A stretch of DNA of 64,000 nucleotides from JAGQRJ01 sp041402045 (lineage in GTDB: Bacteria; Planctomycetota; J058). The DNA is taken from the NCBI GenBank assembly GCA_041402045.1, contig JAWKSZ010000009.1, forward strand, positions 62,001 through 126,000. Direction: 5' to 3'. The position numbers and the translations under genes are program-made. The stretch's first letter is position 1. Every line of letters starts with the position of its first letter. Positions 52,419-61,091 of this stretch are shown here, in pieces. The notes below the pieces were generated by a model. It saw only the letters and a list, made by a program, of their open reading frames with translations. It did not search any database and had not been told where the DNA came from.

Positions 52419-53657
52419 CTACCCGCAGACCACGGGGGGGTCGATCGGCGAACTCAGATCGCGGAGCAGGGCGCGCACGCTGCCGTAGCGGCGCTCGGGC
52501 TGGATCCGCGTCATGCGGGTCAAGCACTTGCGCAGGTTGGGGTGCATGCTCGCGGGGAACTGCACGGCCTGGGTCGAGATCGCGGCGAGGAGCTGCACGC
52601 CGGTCAGGCGAGGGAACGCGGTCTCTCCCGTCGCCGCGTAGCGGACCGTGAGCGCCAGCGAGAACTGGTCGGTGCGCGAGTCGAGGTCGCGGGCCGAGAT
52701 CTGCTCCGGCGACATGAACGCCGGGGTCCCGAGCAGGGTCCCGACCTCGGTCAGCATGCGATCGCCGCTCGACTTGGCCAGGCCGAAGTCGATCAGCACC
52801 GGGTCCGCGGGGTTGCCCCCGCGCAGGATCACGTTGTCGGGCTTTATGTCCCGGTGCACGAGCCCCTGCTTGCTCATGGCCTCGAGGGCCTCGGCGCAGC
52901 CGTTCAAGAGCGCGAACAGCTCGTCGTCGCCCATGGGTCCGTAGCGCGAGATCGTCTTGGAGAGGGTCGGCCCCTCGACGAACTCCAGCGCGGCGTAGAG
53001 CCGCCCCTCCTGCTCGCCGAAGTCGATCAGGCTCACCACGTGCCGCGACTTGACCAGCGACAGGGTGTAGGACTCGCGCAGGAAGCGTTGCCGGTGCTGG
53101 AGCTCGGAGCCGCGCAGGGCGTGCAGGACCTTGAGCGCCACGCGCTGGTTGGTCTCGGTGTCGTGGGCCGCATACACCGCGCCGAAGCTCCCGCTGCCCA
53201 GGGTCTTCTCCACGCGGTAGCGCCCGAAGGCCAACTGCCCGCCGGGGAGCTTGGCCGCGACGTCCACCTCGCCCGAGGAGGACGGGGACTTCTTCTTGCG
53301 GCTGAGGAGGAGCGAGCACTTCGCGAGGAGCTCGCCCATGCTCACCGGCTTGGTGAGGTATTCCGCGGCGCCGGCGTCGAACCCGCGCAGCATGTCCTCC
53401 TCGGAGCCCAGCGCGGAGAGCAGGAGCACCGGGGGCGCCTCGCCAGCGAGGGCCTCCTGCATGCGCTCCAGGAAGTCGATCCCGTTGCCGTCGGCGAGGC
53501 GAATGTCGCTGATGAACAGGTCGGGAGGGTTCGAGAACAGGACCTCGGCCTCCTTGAGGCACTCGAAGGTCTCCACGGTGTAGCCGCGCTTCTTGAGGAT
53601 CTCGCTCAACAGCATGCGCAGCGACGAGCTGTCTTCGAGGATGGCAATCCGGCTCAT
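52419..53657 (-). CDS. Receiver-Ser/Thr protein kinase fusion 2
   Basis: 412 residues from an ATG overlapping the previous gene by four bases. The receiver (1-120) has LEDSSSLRMLL, the phosphoacceptor in FISDIRLADGNG and LTKPVS. A Hanks-type kinase (145-405) follows: GSGSFGAVY, VALKVL, HRDIKPDNV, DFGLAKS and SPEQ with all catalytic residues. The order REC-STPK places a Ser/Thr kinase under phosphorelay control, a rare design. No membrane segment or PASTA repeats. Confidence 0.9.
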   Translation of the reverse strand: MSRIAILEDSSSLRMLLSEILKKRGYTVETFECLKEAEVLFSNPPDLFISDIRLADGNGIDFLERMQEALAGEAPPVLLLSALGSEEDMLRGFDAGAAEYLTKPVSMGELLAKCSLLLSRKKKSPSSSGEVDVAAKLPGGQLAFGRYRVEKTLGSGSFGAVYAAHDTETNQRVALKVLHALRGSELQHRQRFLRESYTLSLVKSRHVVSLIDFGEQEGRLYAALEFVEGPTLSKTISRYGPMGDDELFALLNGCAEALEAMSKQGLVHRDIKPDNVILRGGNPADPVLIDFGLAKSSGDRMLTEVGTLLGTPAFMSPEQISARDLDSRTDQFSLALTVRYAATGETAFPRLTGVQLLAAISTQAVQFPASMHPNLRKCLTRMTRIQPERRYGSVRALLRDLSSPIDPPVVCG

Positions 53658-54940
53658 GCTCGCTCCCAGGGCTGACTGGCCAGGCACGCGGTGCTCGGCT
53701 CTTCGATCGCGCGCGAGGCGCGCTTGGTTGGATCCTCCATTCGCGGCCCCGCCCCCAGCATGTTGAGGAGGGCCGCCGCGCTGGGGGGTCGCTTGTTCGG
53801 ATCCACCTGGACCAGGACCTGCAGGATCTCGCGCAGCTCCCGGGGGACCGTGGACGGGATCTCGTAGGTCTCCTGCGCCAGGCGCTGCAGCAGCTTGAAG
53901 CCGCTGAGCTCGGGCCAGGCCTGCTGGCCGGTCACGGCGAAGCGCACCACGTGGCCCAGGCTGAACAGGTCCGAGCGGAAGTCGATCGGGCGGCCCAGGA
54001 CGTACTCCGGCGCCATGTAGCCCGCGGTGCCCACCAGGACGTCGGGGTCCGTGAGGAAGTCCTGAGCCGGGTTGCGCGCGAGGCCGAAGTCCACGAGCAC
54101 CGGCCAGGCGGGCTGGTCGTCGCGGAGGATCACGTTCCCGGGCTTGAGGTCGCGGTGGACCATGCCGTGGGCCTGCAGGCTGTCGAGGGCCAGGGTCAGC
54201 CCCATGAGCAGGTTGAACGCGTCGTCGGGGGAGAACGGACCGCGCTTGGCGACCCAGTCCCACACCGTCGTCCCGTCGATCAGCTCGAGGACCATGAACT
54301 CGCGCCCCTCGTGCCGGCCGAACTCGACGAGCTGCGGGGTGTGCGCGCAGTCGACCGCCAGGAGCGAGTAGGCCTCGCGCTGCAGCCGCTGCCGCGACTC
54401 GGGCAGCGCACGGGACTGGCCCTGGGCCACCTTGAGGGCCACGGTCTGGCCGGTGCGCTCGTCGTGGGCCTTGAACACCACGGCGTTCCCGCCCCGCCCG
54501 AGGCCGGAGGTGATCCGGTAGCGTCCGCAGTAGAGGTCGCCCTTGGCGAGCTCCAGCGGCGTCTCCGGCGCGCGGGGGACGCGGCCGTCCAGCAAGCGCT
54601 TGACCCGCACGATCAGCTGCGCCCGCGAGAGGGGCGGGGTCAGCACCGCGTTCGCCCCGGCGGCGTGCGCCCGGAGGACCGCGTCCTCGGTGTCCCGGGC
54701 GGCGACGAACAGGATCGGGAGCTGCTCGGCCGAGCCCAGCTTGCGCAGCCGGGCGACCAGGCGCAGCGCCGAGCCGCTGAGGTCGCCGTCGATCACCCAC
54801 AGGTCGGTGGGCGAGTCGAGCAGCGGCGCGGCCTCGGCCTCGCCCTGCACCCGGGTCACGGTGTGCCCGCGCTGCTCGAGGATCCCGCTGATCCACGAGC
54901 CTTGTTCCGCGCTGGCTTCGACGCAGACGATCGAACCCAC
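53654..54940 (-). CDS. Receiver-Ser/Thr protein kinase fusion 1
   Basis: 428 residues. The N-terminal receiver is divergent (CVEASAEQGSWI at the acidic pocket, Asp in WVIDGDLSG, loss of the usual Lys near TPPLS). The kinase (135-400) is complete: GLGRGGNAVVFKA, VALKVA, HRDLKPGNV, DFGLARN, APEY. It is a paralog of the next gene (same architecture) and translationally coupled to it. The weak acidic pocket suggests a pseudo-receiver that senses partners rather than phosphate. Confidence 0.88.
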   Translation of the reverse strand: MGSIVCVEASAEQGSWISGILEQRGHTVTRVQGEAEAAPLLDSPTDLWVIDGDLSGSALRLVARLRKLGSAEQLPILFVAARDTEDAVLRAHAAGANAVLTPPLSRAQLIVRVKRLLDGRVPRAPETPLELAKGDLYCGRYRITSGLGRGGNAVVFKAHDERTGQTVALKVAQGQSRALPESRQRLQREAYSLLAVDCAHTPQLVEFGRHEGREFMVLELIDGTTVWDWVAKRGPFSPDDAFNLLMGLTLALDSLQAHGMVHRDLKPGNVILRDDQPAWPVLVDFGLARNPAQDFLTDPDVLVGTAGYMAPEYVLGRPIDFRSDLFSLGHVVRFAVTGQQAWPELSGFKLLQRLAQETYEIPSTVPRELREILQVLVQVDPNKRPPSAAALLNMLGAGPRMEDPTKRASRAIEEPSTACLASQPWERA

Positions 54941-54943
54941 GGC

Positions 54944-55654
54944 TCAGTCCTTTCCGTCGAGGTAGTCCGGGAGGGCGAAGTCCTTGCCCGGGAACAGGGC
55001 GCCGATGGTCAGCGGCCGCGTCCCGGGCCGCTCCTTGGTCCCGGCGGGCTGGGCGACCCGCGAGCGCCGACAGGTCTCGGTCTCCTCGCGGGCGGCGTTG
55101 AGCTGGCTCTGGTTCAAGGCGCGGGCGATCGCCTCGTCTTGCGTGGCGCCCGGGTGCAGGACGCCTCCCAGGGCGGACATGAGTCCGTAGCCGAACACGC
55201 TGATCAGCTCGAGGTCCGAGCGGTCGAAGGCGGGGGTGTCCCAGCGCCGCCCGAGGACCAGGGCGCCGGTGACCCGGGGACGGTTGTGCTGGCGCAGGGG
55301 CACGCAGGCCACCGGGCACTTCTCCCCGTCGAGCAGGCACACCGCCATGCCCGTGTTGAACACGTAGTCCAGGATCATGGGGTCCTGGTCCAGGATCTCG
55401 CCCACCGGCGACGAGCAGATCACCTTGGAGGTCTTGCCTGCCAGGGCGCCGATCAGGAAGGCGCGGCGCGCACAGAAGTGGTTGGCGATCAGCTCCAGCA
55501 TGCGGCTGCTGAGGTCAGTGGCGCCGCACGCGCTCTGACGCACCTGCTCGCAGAGGCCGAGGGCGTGGCGCACCCAGTAACTAGGCTCCTCGTCCCGCAA
55601 GTAGCGGTCGGGAGCAACCCAGCACTTGGTCCACGAAGCACTGTCCGAACCCAC
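54944..55654 (-). CDS. GAF-like sensor domain protein
   Basis: 236 residues from a GTG at 55654 with GGAGG four bases upstream; a TTG 15 bases further is less likely. The central region (LIANHFCARRAFLIGALAG ... VACVPLRQHNRPRVTGALVLGRR ... SDLELISVFGYGLM) has the GAF strand-helix pattern. It contains several Cys that could bind a cofactor. First gene of the operon with the two receiver-Ser/Thr kinases, so it probably feeds a signal to them. Confidence 0.7.
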   Translation of the reverse strand: MGSDSASWTKCWVAPDRYLRDEEPSYWVRHALGLCEQVRQSACGATDLSSRMLELIANHFCARRAFLIGALAGKTSKVICSSPVGEILDQDPMILDYVFNTGMAVCLLDGEKCPVACVPLRQHNRPRVTGALVLGRRWDTPAFDRSDLELISVFGYGLMSALGGVLHPGATQDEAIARALNQSQLNAAREETETCRRSRVAQPAGTKERPGTRPLTIGALFPGKDFALPDYLDGKD

Positions 55655-55802
55655 GGCGCCTCCTTCCAAGCGCCTCCATGCAAGGGGCTTGCCAGCCCAA
55701 CTCCAACGCGCGTGGGTGGGACACGGGTGTCATCCCCCCCCACAGGGGGTCCCAGAGGGGGGGGAAGAGTCCCCCCCGGGGTAGGGTCCAGGAGGGTTAG
55801 CG

Positions 55803-55819
55803 TTGGCCCTTGGATTGCT
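55803..55819 (+). promoter_or_regulatory. Sigma-54-type promoter
   Basis: TTGGCCCTTGGATTGCT has the GG and GC elements separated by exactly ten bases, close to the -24/-12 consensus. It would start transcription near 55831, about 76 bases before the kinase ATG at 55907. A sigma-54 activator gene lies 2.2 kb downstream. Confidence 0.65.
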
Positions 55820-55906
55820 GTCTGGGGCAGGGTGGCGGGGAGCCGCGTGGCGTATGACAGGACCGATCGCTATAGCGAGAGACGTTGCAGCTGATGGGCG
55901 GTCCCG

Positions 55907-57463
55907 ATGAAGGTGCTGATCGTAGGTAGCCCTCCTCTGGTCGGGTGCGAAGACTTCCCCCGCGTCGAGTTGGGGAACGCCGCCACCGAGCTGCTCAAGC
56001 TGCTCCCCGACATGGTGATCCTGGACGGTCGTCCGCTCACCCGCGAGCTGCTCGGCACCGTGCGCCGGCTGCGGACGCTCAAGCCGAGCACCACGACCCT
56101 CGCGATCTGCGCCGACCCCCTCCCCCGGCCAGCGGTCGACGCCTGCTATCACGCGGGCGCGGACTTCGTGGTGTTCGGGACCCTGGACCTGCCCCAGCTC
56201 CTGGCGGCCAACGAGCTGACGCCGATGCCGCCCCTCGACCCCGCCCTGGAGCTGGTGGCCGACGAGGACGTCGCCCAGCGGGGGCACGTGCTGGAGGCCG
56301 TGGGCCAACTGGCCGCCGGGATCGCCCACGAGCTGAACAACCAGCTCACCGCGATCCTCGGGTTCAAGGAGCTCCTGACCATGCACCTCGGCCCGGAGGC
56401 CGTGGACCTCAACGCCTACGCGGAGCAGATCGAGCTCGCCGCCGACGAGTCGCGGCAGCTCGTGAAGCAGCTCCTGGCCTTTGGTCGGCGACAGGTCATG
56501 GACCCCCGCTCGCTCCAGGCCGACGGGCTGCTCGAGGAGATCGCCGAGGAGCTCAAGCCGGCGCTCCCCGAGGGCGTCGAGCTCAGGTGGCGCTGCGACA
56601 CAGAGCTCTGGAACCTGCGCGCCGACCCGGCCCAGATCAAGAACGTCCTGTTCTGCTTGGCCGAGAGCGCGGTCAAGGCCATGCCCAACGGCGGCGCGCT
56701 CGAGTTCGTCGCCGAGAACATGGAGATCACCACGGCGCAGGCCAAGCCCGACCTGGGCTTCCTCGCCGGGAGCTACGTCTCGATCATCGTGCGGGACTCC
56801 GGCGAGCCGCTCTCCGACGAGACCCGCCAGCGGATCTTCGAGCCCTTCTACTCCCGCTCCCCGCGCCACGGCAAGGGCCTGGGGCTCGCCGCGGTCTACG
56901 GGATCGTGAAGCAGTCCGGGGGGTGGATCTGGGTCAACCCGTCCAGCGCCGGCACCGAGTTCCAGGTGTTCTTCCCCAAGGAGGACAAGACCGACACCAC
57001 GCGTCGCCTGGGCAAGCGCAAGACCAGCTTCTCGGCCTCTCCCTCGGGGGAGCTGCGGGTGCTCGTGGTCGAGGACCAGGACCCCGTGCGCACCTTCGTG
57101 CGGGACATCCTCGGCGCCGCGGGCTACGACGTGACCGAGGCCGCCTGCGGCGAGGAGGCCCTCGAGCTGCTCGAGGTCAGCCCCTCGGCCTTCGACCTGA
57201 TCCTGACCGACGTGGCGATGCCCGGCATGGGCGGCCGCAAGTTCGCCGACCGGGCCCGCGAGCGGGCGCAGCAGCGCGTGATCTTCATGTCGGGGCACCC
57301 GGGCAACGCCCTGGTGGAGTGCGGTCTGTTGCGCCACGGCGAGCTGTTCTTGCCCAAGCCGTTCTCCGGAAAGGAGCTGTTGAGCCTGGTCGAGCGCGCG
57401 CTGTCCATGACCCCCTCCGCCGGGACCCGCAAGGGCAGCAACGGGAACGGCAGCGATGCCTGA
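55907..57463 (+). CDS. Hybrid histidine kinase (pseudo-receiver, HisKA-HATPase, receiver)
   Basis: 518 residues, soluble. Residues 1-115 resemble a receiver without the N-terminal acidic pair (MKVLIVGSPPLVG; MVILDGRPLT). HisKA is GQLAAGIAHELNNQLTAILGF (about 137-157), HATPase has RDSGEPLSDETRQRIFEPFYS and KGLGLAAVYGIVKQ. The C-terminal receiver (380-500) has VVEDQDPVRTF, LTDVAMPGMGG and PKPF. NtrB-like HELNNQL and the sigma-54 promoter upstream fit a link to the sigma-54 activator at 58055. Confidence 0.9.
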   Translation: MKVLIVGSPPLVGCEDFPRVELGNAATELLKLLPDMVILDGRPLTRELLGTVRRLRTLKPSTTTLAICADPLPRPAVDACYHAGADFVVFGTLDLPQLLAANELTPMPPLDPALELVADEDVAQRGHVLEAVGQLAAGIAHELNNQLTAILGFKELLTMHLGPEAVDLNAYAEQIELAADESRQLVKQLLAFGRRQVMDPRSLQADGLLEEIAEELKPALPEGVELRWRCDTELWNLRADPAQIKNVLFCLAESAVKAMPNGGALEFVAENMEITTAQAKPDLGFLAGSYVSIIVRDSGEPLSDETRQRIFEPFYSRSPRHGKGLGLAAVYGIVKQSGGWIWVNPSSAGTEFQVFFPKEDKTDTTRRLGKRKTSFSASPSGELRVLVVEDQDPVRTFVRDILGAAGYDVTEAACGEEALELLEVSPSAFDLILTDVAMPGMGGRKFADRARERAQQRVIFMSGHPGNALVECGLLRHGELFLPKPFSGKELLSLVERALSMTPSAGTRKGSNGNGSDA

Positions 57464-57524
57464 GTCCGCCCAGGAGGAGGTGCTCCCCACGGAGCGCATG
57501 TGGCGCGGCGCGCCCGCGCTGGCG

Positions 57525-57902
57525 CTAGTCCGGGCTGAGCAGGCGCGCGATCCGCTGGAGCAGCTCCAGGGGGCTGAACGGCTTGTGGAGCACGTCGCGG
57601 CCCCCGGCGGTCTGGCAGCGCTCGGCGAGCTCGGGGTCCATGTCCCCGGTGAGGAACACGATCGGCGGAGCCGGCTGCACCGTCTCGCGGATCTGGTTGC
57701 AGATCGTGAGCCCGCTCTCGCCGCCGGCGAGGTGAACGTCGAGCAGCACCAGGTCCGGAGTCGCCTCGCGGCAGCGCTCGAGCGCCTCCTCGACCGAAGC
57801 AGCGGCGCGGACGGAGTACTTCCGGCGCAAGGTCGCCTCGACCATGCTGCGTACGAGAAGGTTATCGTCGACGACGAGCACGACGGGTTGCTGCTCAGTC
57901 AC
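57525..57902 (-). CDS. Single-domain response regulator
   Basis: 125 residues from a GTG at 57902 (TEQQPVVLVVDDNLLVRSMV). Acidic pair DD, phosphoacceptor in LVLLDVHLAGGESG, Thr in FLTGDMD, and Lys in HKPFSP are all present. No output domain. It lies between, and in opposite orientation to, the hybrid kinase and the sigma-54 activator, so it may relay phosphate among the kinases here. Confidence 0.9.
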   Translation of the reverse strand: MTEQQPVVLVVDDNLLVRSMVEATLRRKYSVRAAASVEEALERCREATPDLVLLDVHLAGGESGLTICNQIRETVQPAPPIVFLTGDMDPELAERCQTAGGRDVLHKPFSPLELLQRIARLLSPD

Positions 57903-57930
57903 GGCACCACCTGGGTGCCTCAGTGTAGCC

Positions 57931-57963
57931 GAAGTTGCTGCGACAGCTACCGCGGTGGCGCGG
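57931..57963. repeat. Dispersed double-hairpin repeat, diverged copy D
   Basis: GAAGTTGCTGCGACAGCTACC followed by GCGG matches the start of copy C (59694 on) with several changes. It lies between the divergent response regulator and sigma-54 activator genes, unlike the other copies, which are at gene ends. Confidence 0.4.
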
Positions 57964-58054
57964 CGAGCGACGTCGCAGGTCGCGCCCACGGGAGCGCGAC
58001 CTCCCTCGGACGCGGCGGAATCTCCAGTGCGGGTCTCGACCCGGGGCGGGTCGC

Positions 58055-59665
58055 GTGAGCGAAACTTCGTGGGACAACCCACAACAACAGGTCCTGCGCT
58101 ACGCCGCCGACCTCGCCACCCTCTACGAAGAGGTCGAGCACGTCCGCGGCAACCTGCACGCGCTCCGGCAGCGCCTGTTCGGGATCGCCCGGGCTGGCCT
58201 GCAGTTGGTCGCCTGCCTCTCGGTGGAGCAGGTCTCGGACCGGCTGCTCTCGCTGGTGGGTGAGCTCCTGGGCTGCTCCAAGGCCGCGGTCTACACCGTC
58301 CAGGGGGGCCGCCTGCGCCTGGTGAGCTGCACCCCCCCAGGGGCCTTCCGCTCCGTGGCGCCGCTCCCCGCAAGGCGCCTGACCACCGTCGAGCCGGGCT
58401 CGGGGATCGAAGCCGAGTGGCTCGAAGCGAACCAGAGCGACCTGGTGCGGGTGATCCCCATGGTGGGCCGCCAACGCGAGATCGGGCTGTGCGCCTGCTT
58501 CGACCTCGACGACGAGGGCCTGACCGCCGCCGAGCAGCGCGCGCTGCTCGACTTGCTGGGGAGCTACGGCGGGATCACCCTCGAGAACCTGAACGTCGAC
58601 TCCCGGCGCAGCACCGACGGCGGCGCCGCCTCGGGGTCGGGCGTCGACTCCTTCGCCGAGCTGCTGGGGGACGCCCCCTCGACCCAGGCCACCCTCAAGG
58701 CCCTGCGCCGTCTGGAGACCCTCGACGCGACGGTGCTGCTCGAGGGGGAGACCGGCACCGGGAAGTCCCTCCTGGCCCAGACCCTGCACTCGCGCGGGCC
58801 GCGAGCCGGGAAGCCCTTCGTCGTGGTGAATTGCAGCGCGATTCCGGAGAGCCTGGTCGAGTCCGAGCTGTTCGGACACGAGGCCGGGGCGTTCACCGGC
58901 GCCAACCGCCTGCACCGAGGCAAGGTCGAGCAGGCCGCGGGCGGGACGCTGTTCCTGGACGAGATCGCCGAGCTCCCCCACCACAGCCAGGCCAAGCTCC
59001 TGACCTTCCTCGAGACGAAGTCCTTCACCCGCGTCGGCGGCGAGCGTCAGCTCGACGTGGACGTGCGGATCGTGGCCGCCACCAACCGCAGCCTGGAGAA
59101 GTGCGCCGAGGAGGGCTCGTTCCGCAGCGACCTGTTCTATCGCCTGAACGTGTTCGCCCTCGAGCTGCCCCCGCTGCGTGAGCGCGGCGAGGACACCCTG
59201 CGCCTGGCCCAGCGCTTCACCGACGAGGTCGCGGCGCGCTACGGACTCCCGCGCCCGGAGCTGTCGGGGGAGGTGCGCAGCCGGCTGCGAGCCTACCCCT
59301 GGCCCGGCAACATTCGCGAGCTGCGCAACGTGCTGGAGAAGGCGATCGTGCTCTCCGAGCCCGGTGAGCTCGACCCCCGCCTGCTCCCGGGCGAGGGGCA
59401 GAGCCCCCTCGGCGCCTCGGTGACGAGCGACCCTGGGCACGCCGAGCCCGACCTGGGGCCGATCGGCGAGGAGTCCTTCGCCGACGCCAAGGCCCGGATC
59501 GTGGAGCGCTGGGAGCGCGCGTTCGTGACCGCGATCCTGCGCTCGACCGGCGGCAACCTGACCCGGGCGGCCGAGCGCGCGAGCATGGACAAGAAGTACC
59601 TGCGCCAGAAGGTCAAGCGCCTGGAGATCGACCTGGAGTCGATCCGCGACGCGCCCGCCGAGTGA
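58055..59665 (+). CDS. Sigma-54-dependent transcriptional activator (GAF-AAA+-Fis)
   Basis: 536 residues from a GTG at 58055 (SETSWDNPQQQ). A coiled coil and GAF domain (about 45-185) precede the AAA+ domain: Walker A GETGTGKS (231-238), the sigma-54-contacting GAFTGA (about 278-283), Walker B GGTLFLDEIAEL, the R-finger region FRSDLFYRLNVF and AYPWPGNIRELRN. A Fis-type HTH lies at the C-terminus (NLTRAAERASMDKKYLRQKVK). No receiver domain, so control is probably by the GAF domain. Confidence 0.95.
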   Translation: MSETSWDNPQQQVLRYAADLATLYEEVEHVRGNLHALRQRLFGIARAGLQLVACLSVEQVSDRLLSLVGELLGCSKAAVYTVQGGRLRLVSCTPPGAFRSVAPLPARRLTTVEPGSGIEAEWLEANQSDLVRVIPMVGRQREIGLCACFDLDDEGLTAAEQRALLDLLGSYGGITLENLNVDSRRSTDGGAASGSGVDSFAELLGDAPSTQATLKALRRLETLDATVLLEGETGTGKSLLAQTLHSRGPRAGKPFVVVNCSAIPESLVESELFGHEAGAFTGANRLHRGKVEQAAGGTLFLDEIAELPHHSQAKLLTFLETKSFTRVGGERQLDVDVRIVAATNRSLEKCAEEGSFRSDLFYRLNVFALELPPLRERGEDTLRLAQRFTDEVAARYGLPRPELSGEVRSRLRAYPWPGNIRELRNVLEKAIVLSEPGELDPRLLPGEGQSPLGASVTSDPGHAEPDLGPIGEESFADAKARIVERWERAFVTAILRSTGGNLTRAAERASMDKKYLRQKVKRLEIDLESIRDAPAE

Positions 59666-59690
59666 CCGTGGCGTGCGCTCCCCGCACGCC

Positions 59691-59815
59691 TGCGAAGTTG
59701 CTGCGGCAGCTTCCGCTGCCGCGCCGCCTTCGGCGGCGTAAGAATTCCCCCGGACGGGAGTTCGTGCGCAGCGCGAGGCCTTCCCAAGGCACACCCGTCC
59801 GGGCGAATCTCGCGC
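59691..59815. repeat. Dispersed double-hairpin repeat, copy C
   Basis: It starts 26 bases past the activator stop. The two hairpins are GCGGCAG-CTTC-CGCTGCCGC and GCCGCC-TTC-GGCGGC, followed by GAATTCCCCCGGACGGG and, 40 bases later, the inverted CCCGTCCGGGCGAATC. The same order and spacing of hairpins and the GTCCGGGCGAATC element recur in copy B near 32.6 kb. Likely acts at transcript ends. Confidence 0.7.
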
Positions 59816-59855
59816 GCTGCTTGAACTCTCCGCCCCGAACGACGACCCTCGGGGC

Positions 59856-61085
59856 ATGAGCTCTCGACCCCGCCTGTTCGCGCTCACCCTGTTGCTCAGC
59901 GTCGGCGCCGTCGCTGGCCAGTCCCGACCCTGGGACGAGCTCCTCGAGCGGTTCAAGGTCGAGGCGCGGATCGAGCGCCAGATCGTGCTCGGCACCGTGC
60001 GCGGGCTGCTGCAGAAGAAGCCCGCGCGCCCCGACTGGTCCCCGCGCGTCCACGGCGAGGGCGCCCTCGAGCTCGGCGCCGGCGACACCCCGATCCTCGT
60101 GCTGCGCGGGACGCCGCGGGCCATGGGCGAGCAGCACGGCGCGCTCATGCGCGACGAGATCCAGGGCCTCGTGCGCTACGTGCACCAATTCGTCGGCCCC
60201 CGCGAGCTGCCCCGCGCCCGGGAGCGCGCCCAGGAGCTCTACGGCGAGCGCCTGCCTCAGGCCTTCCGCGAGGAGCTCGAGGGGCTCGCCGCGACCTCGG
60301 GCGTCGAGGTCGGCGAGCTGCTCCTCGCCCAGTGCTTCACCGACCTCTACCGCGGCCTGGGCTGCACCTGCGTCGCCGCCCCGCTGCAGGCGGGCACGGC
60401 CCTGGCGCGCAACCTGGACTTCCCCGGCTTCGGCTACCTGGCGCGCTACTCCCTGGTGGTCGTGCGCCAGCCCCTCGGCGGGCGGCGCACGGTCTCGGTC
60501 TCCTGGCCGGGGCTGATCGGCGTGCTCTCGGGGCAGAGCCCCGACCTGGCCCTCGCGGTCATGGTCGTCCACGACTCCGAGGGCGCCGCCGCGGGGCTGC
60601 CCTTCCAGCTCGTGTTCCGGCGCGTGCTCGAGGAGGCCGCGACCCTGGAGCAGGCCCACGCGCTGCTGCGCGAGCTGCCGCGCACGGTGACCAACAACCT
60701 GATGGTCGTCGAGGCCGCCGGGCGCGCCGCGGTGTTCGAGCTCGGGCGGGCCGAGGTGGTCCGGCGCGACCCGCCGACGCACCGCTGGTTGGTCTCGACC
60801 AACCACTTCGTCTCGGCCCCGCTCGCGGAGGCTCGGGCCTCGATCAGCTTCCTGAACTCACGCTCGCGGCTGAAGGACGCTCGCGCCTGCCGCCCCGAGG
60901 GCCGGGGCTACACCCGCGACGACCTGCAGCGCGCGCTGCGCGAGAGCGAGGTCGCGGTGACCCAGCAGAGCATGCTCTTCGTCCCGGCGACCGGCGAGGT
61001 CTTCGTCTCGTTGCCGGAGAAGCCGCGCTCGGCCCGTGAGGCGTTGGTGCGCCTCGACCCCGCGCAGCTCTGGGACCAGGACTAG
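59856..61085 (+). CDS. Exported C45 / acyl-CoA:6-APA acyltransferase-like hydrolase
   Basis: 409 residues with a signal peptide (residues 1-21, ending VAGQ). The Ntn-hydrolase core begins at LRGTPRAMGEQHGALMRDEI. The presumed autoproteolytic Cys is in GLGCTCVAA near residue 170, followed by TALARNLDF, as in family C45. The conserved region WPGLIGVLSGQS and STNHF are also present. Members cut linear amides or process beta-lactams and lipids; the substrate here is not known. It converges on the GNAT-nitrilase genes. Confidence 0.75.
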   Translation: MSSRPRLFALTLLLSVGAVAGQSRPWDELLERFKVEARIERQIVLGTVRGLLQKKPARPDWSPRVHGEGALELGAGDTPILVLRGTPRAMGEQHGALMRDEIQGLVRYVHQFVGPRELPRARERAQELYGERLPQAFREELEGLAATSGVEVGELLLAQCFTDLYRGLGCTCVAAPLQAGTALARNLDFPGFGYLARYSLVVVRQPLGGRRTVSVSWPGLIGVLSGQSPDLALAVMVVHDSEGAAAGLPFQLVFRRVLEEAATLEQAHALLRELPRTVTNNLMVVEAAGRAAVFELGRAEVVRRDPPTHRWLVSTNHFVSAPLAEARASISFLNSRSRLKDARACRPEGRGYTRDDLQRALRESEVAVTQQSMLFVPATGEVFVSLPEKPRSAREALVRLDPAQLWDQD

Positions 61086-61091
61086 GCCCCC

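Noticed and set aside
55730..57499. A 589-codon minus-strand frame opposite the hybrid kinase
   Set aside because: Shadow of the 55907-57463 kinase; composition artefact of high GC.
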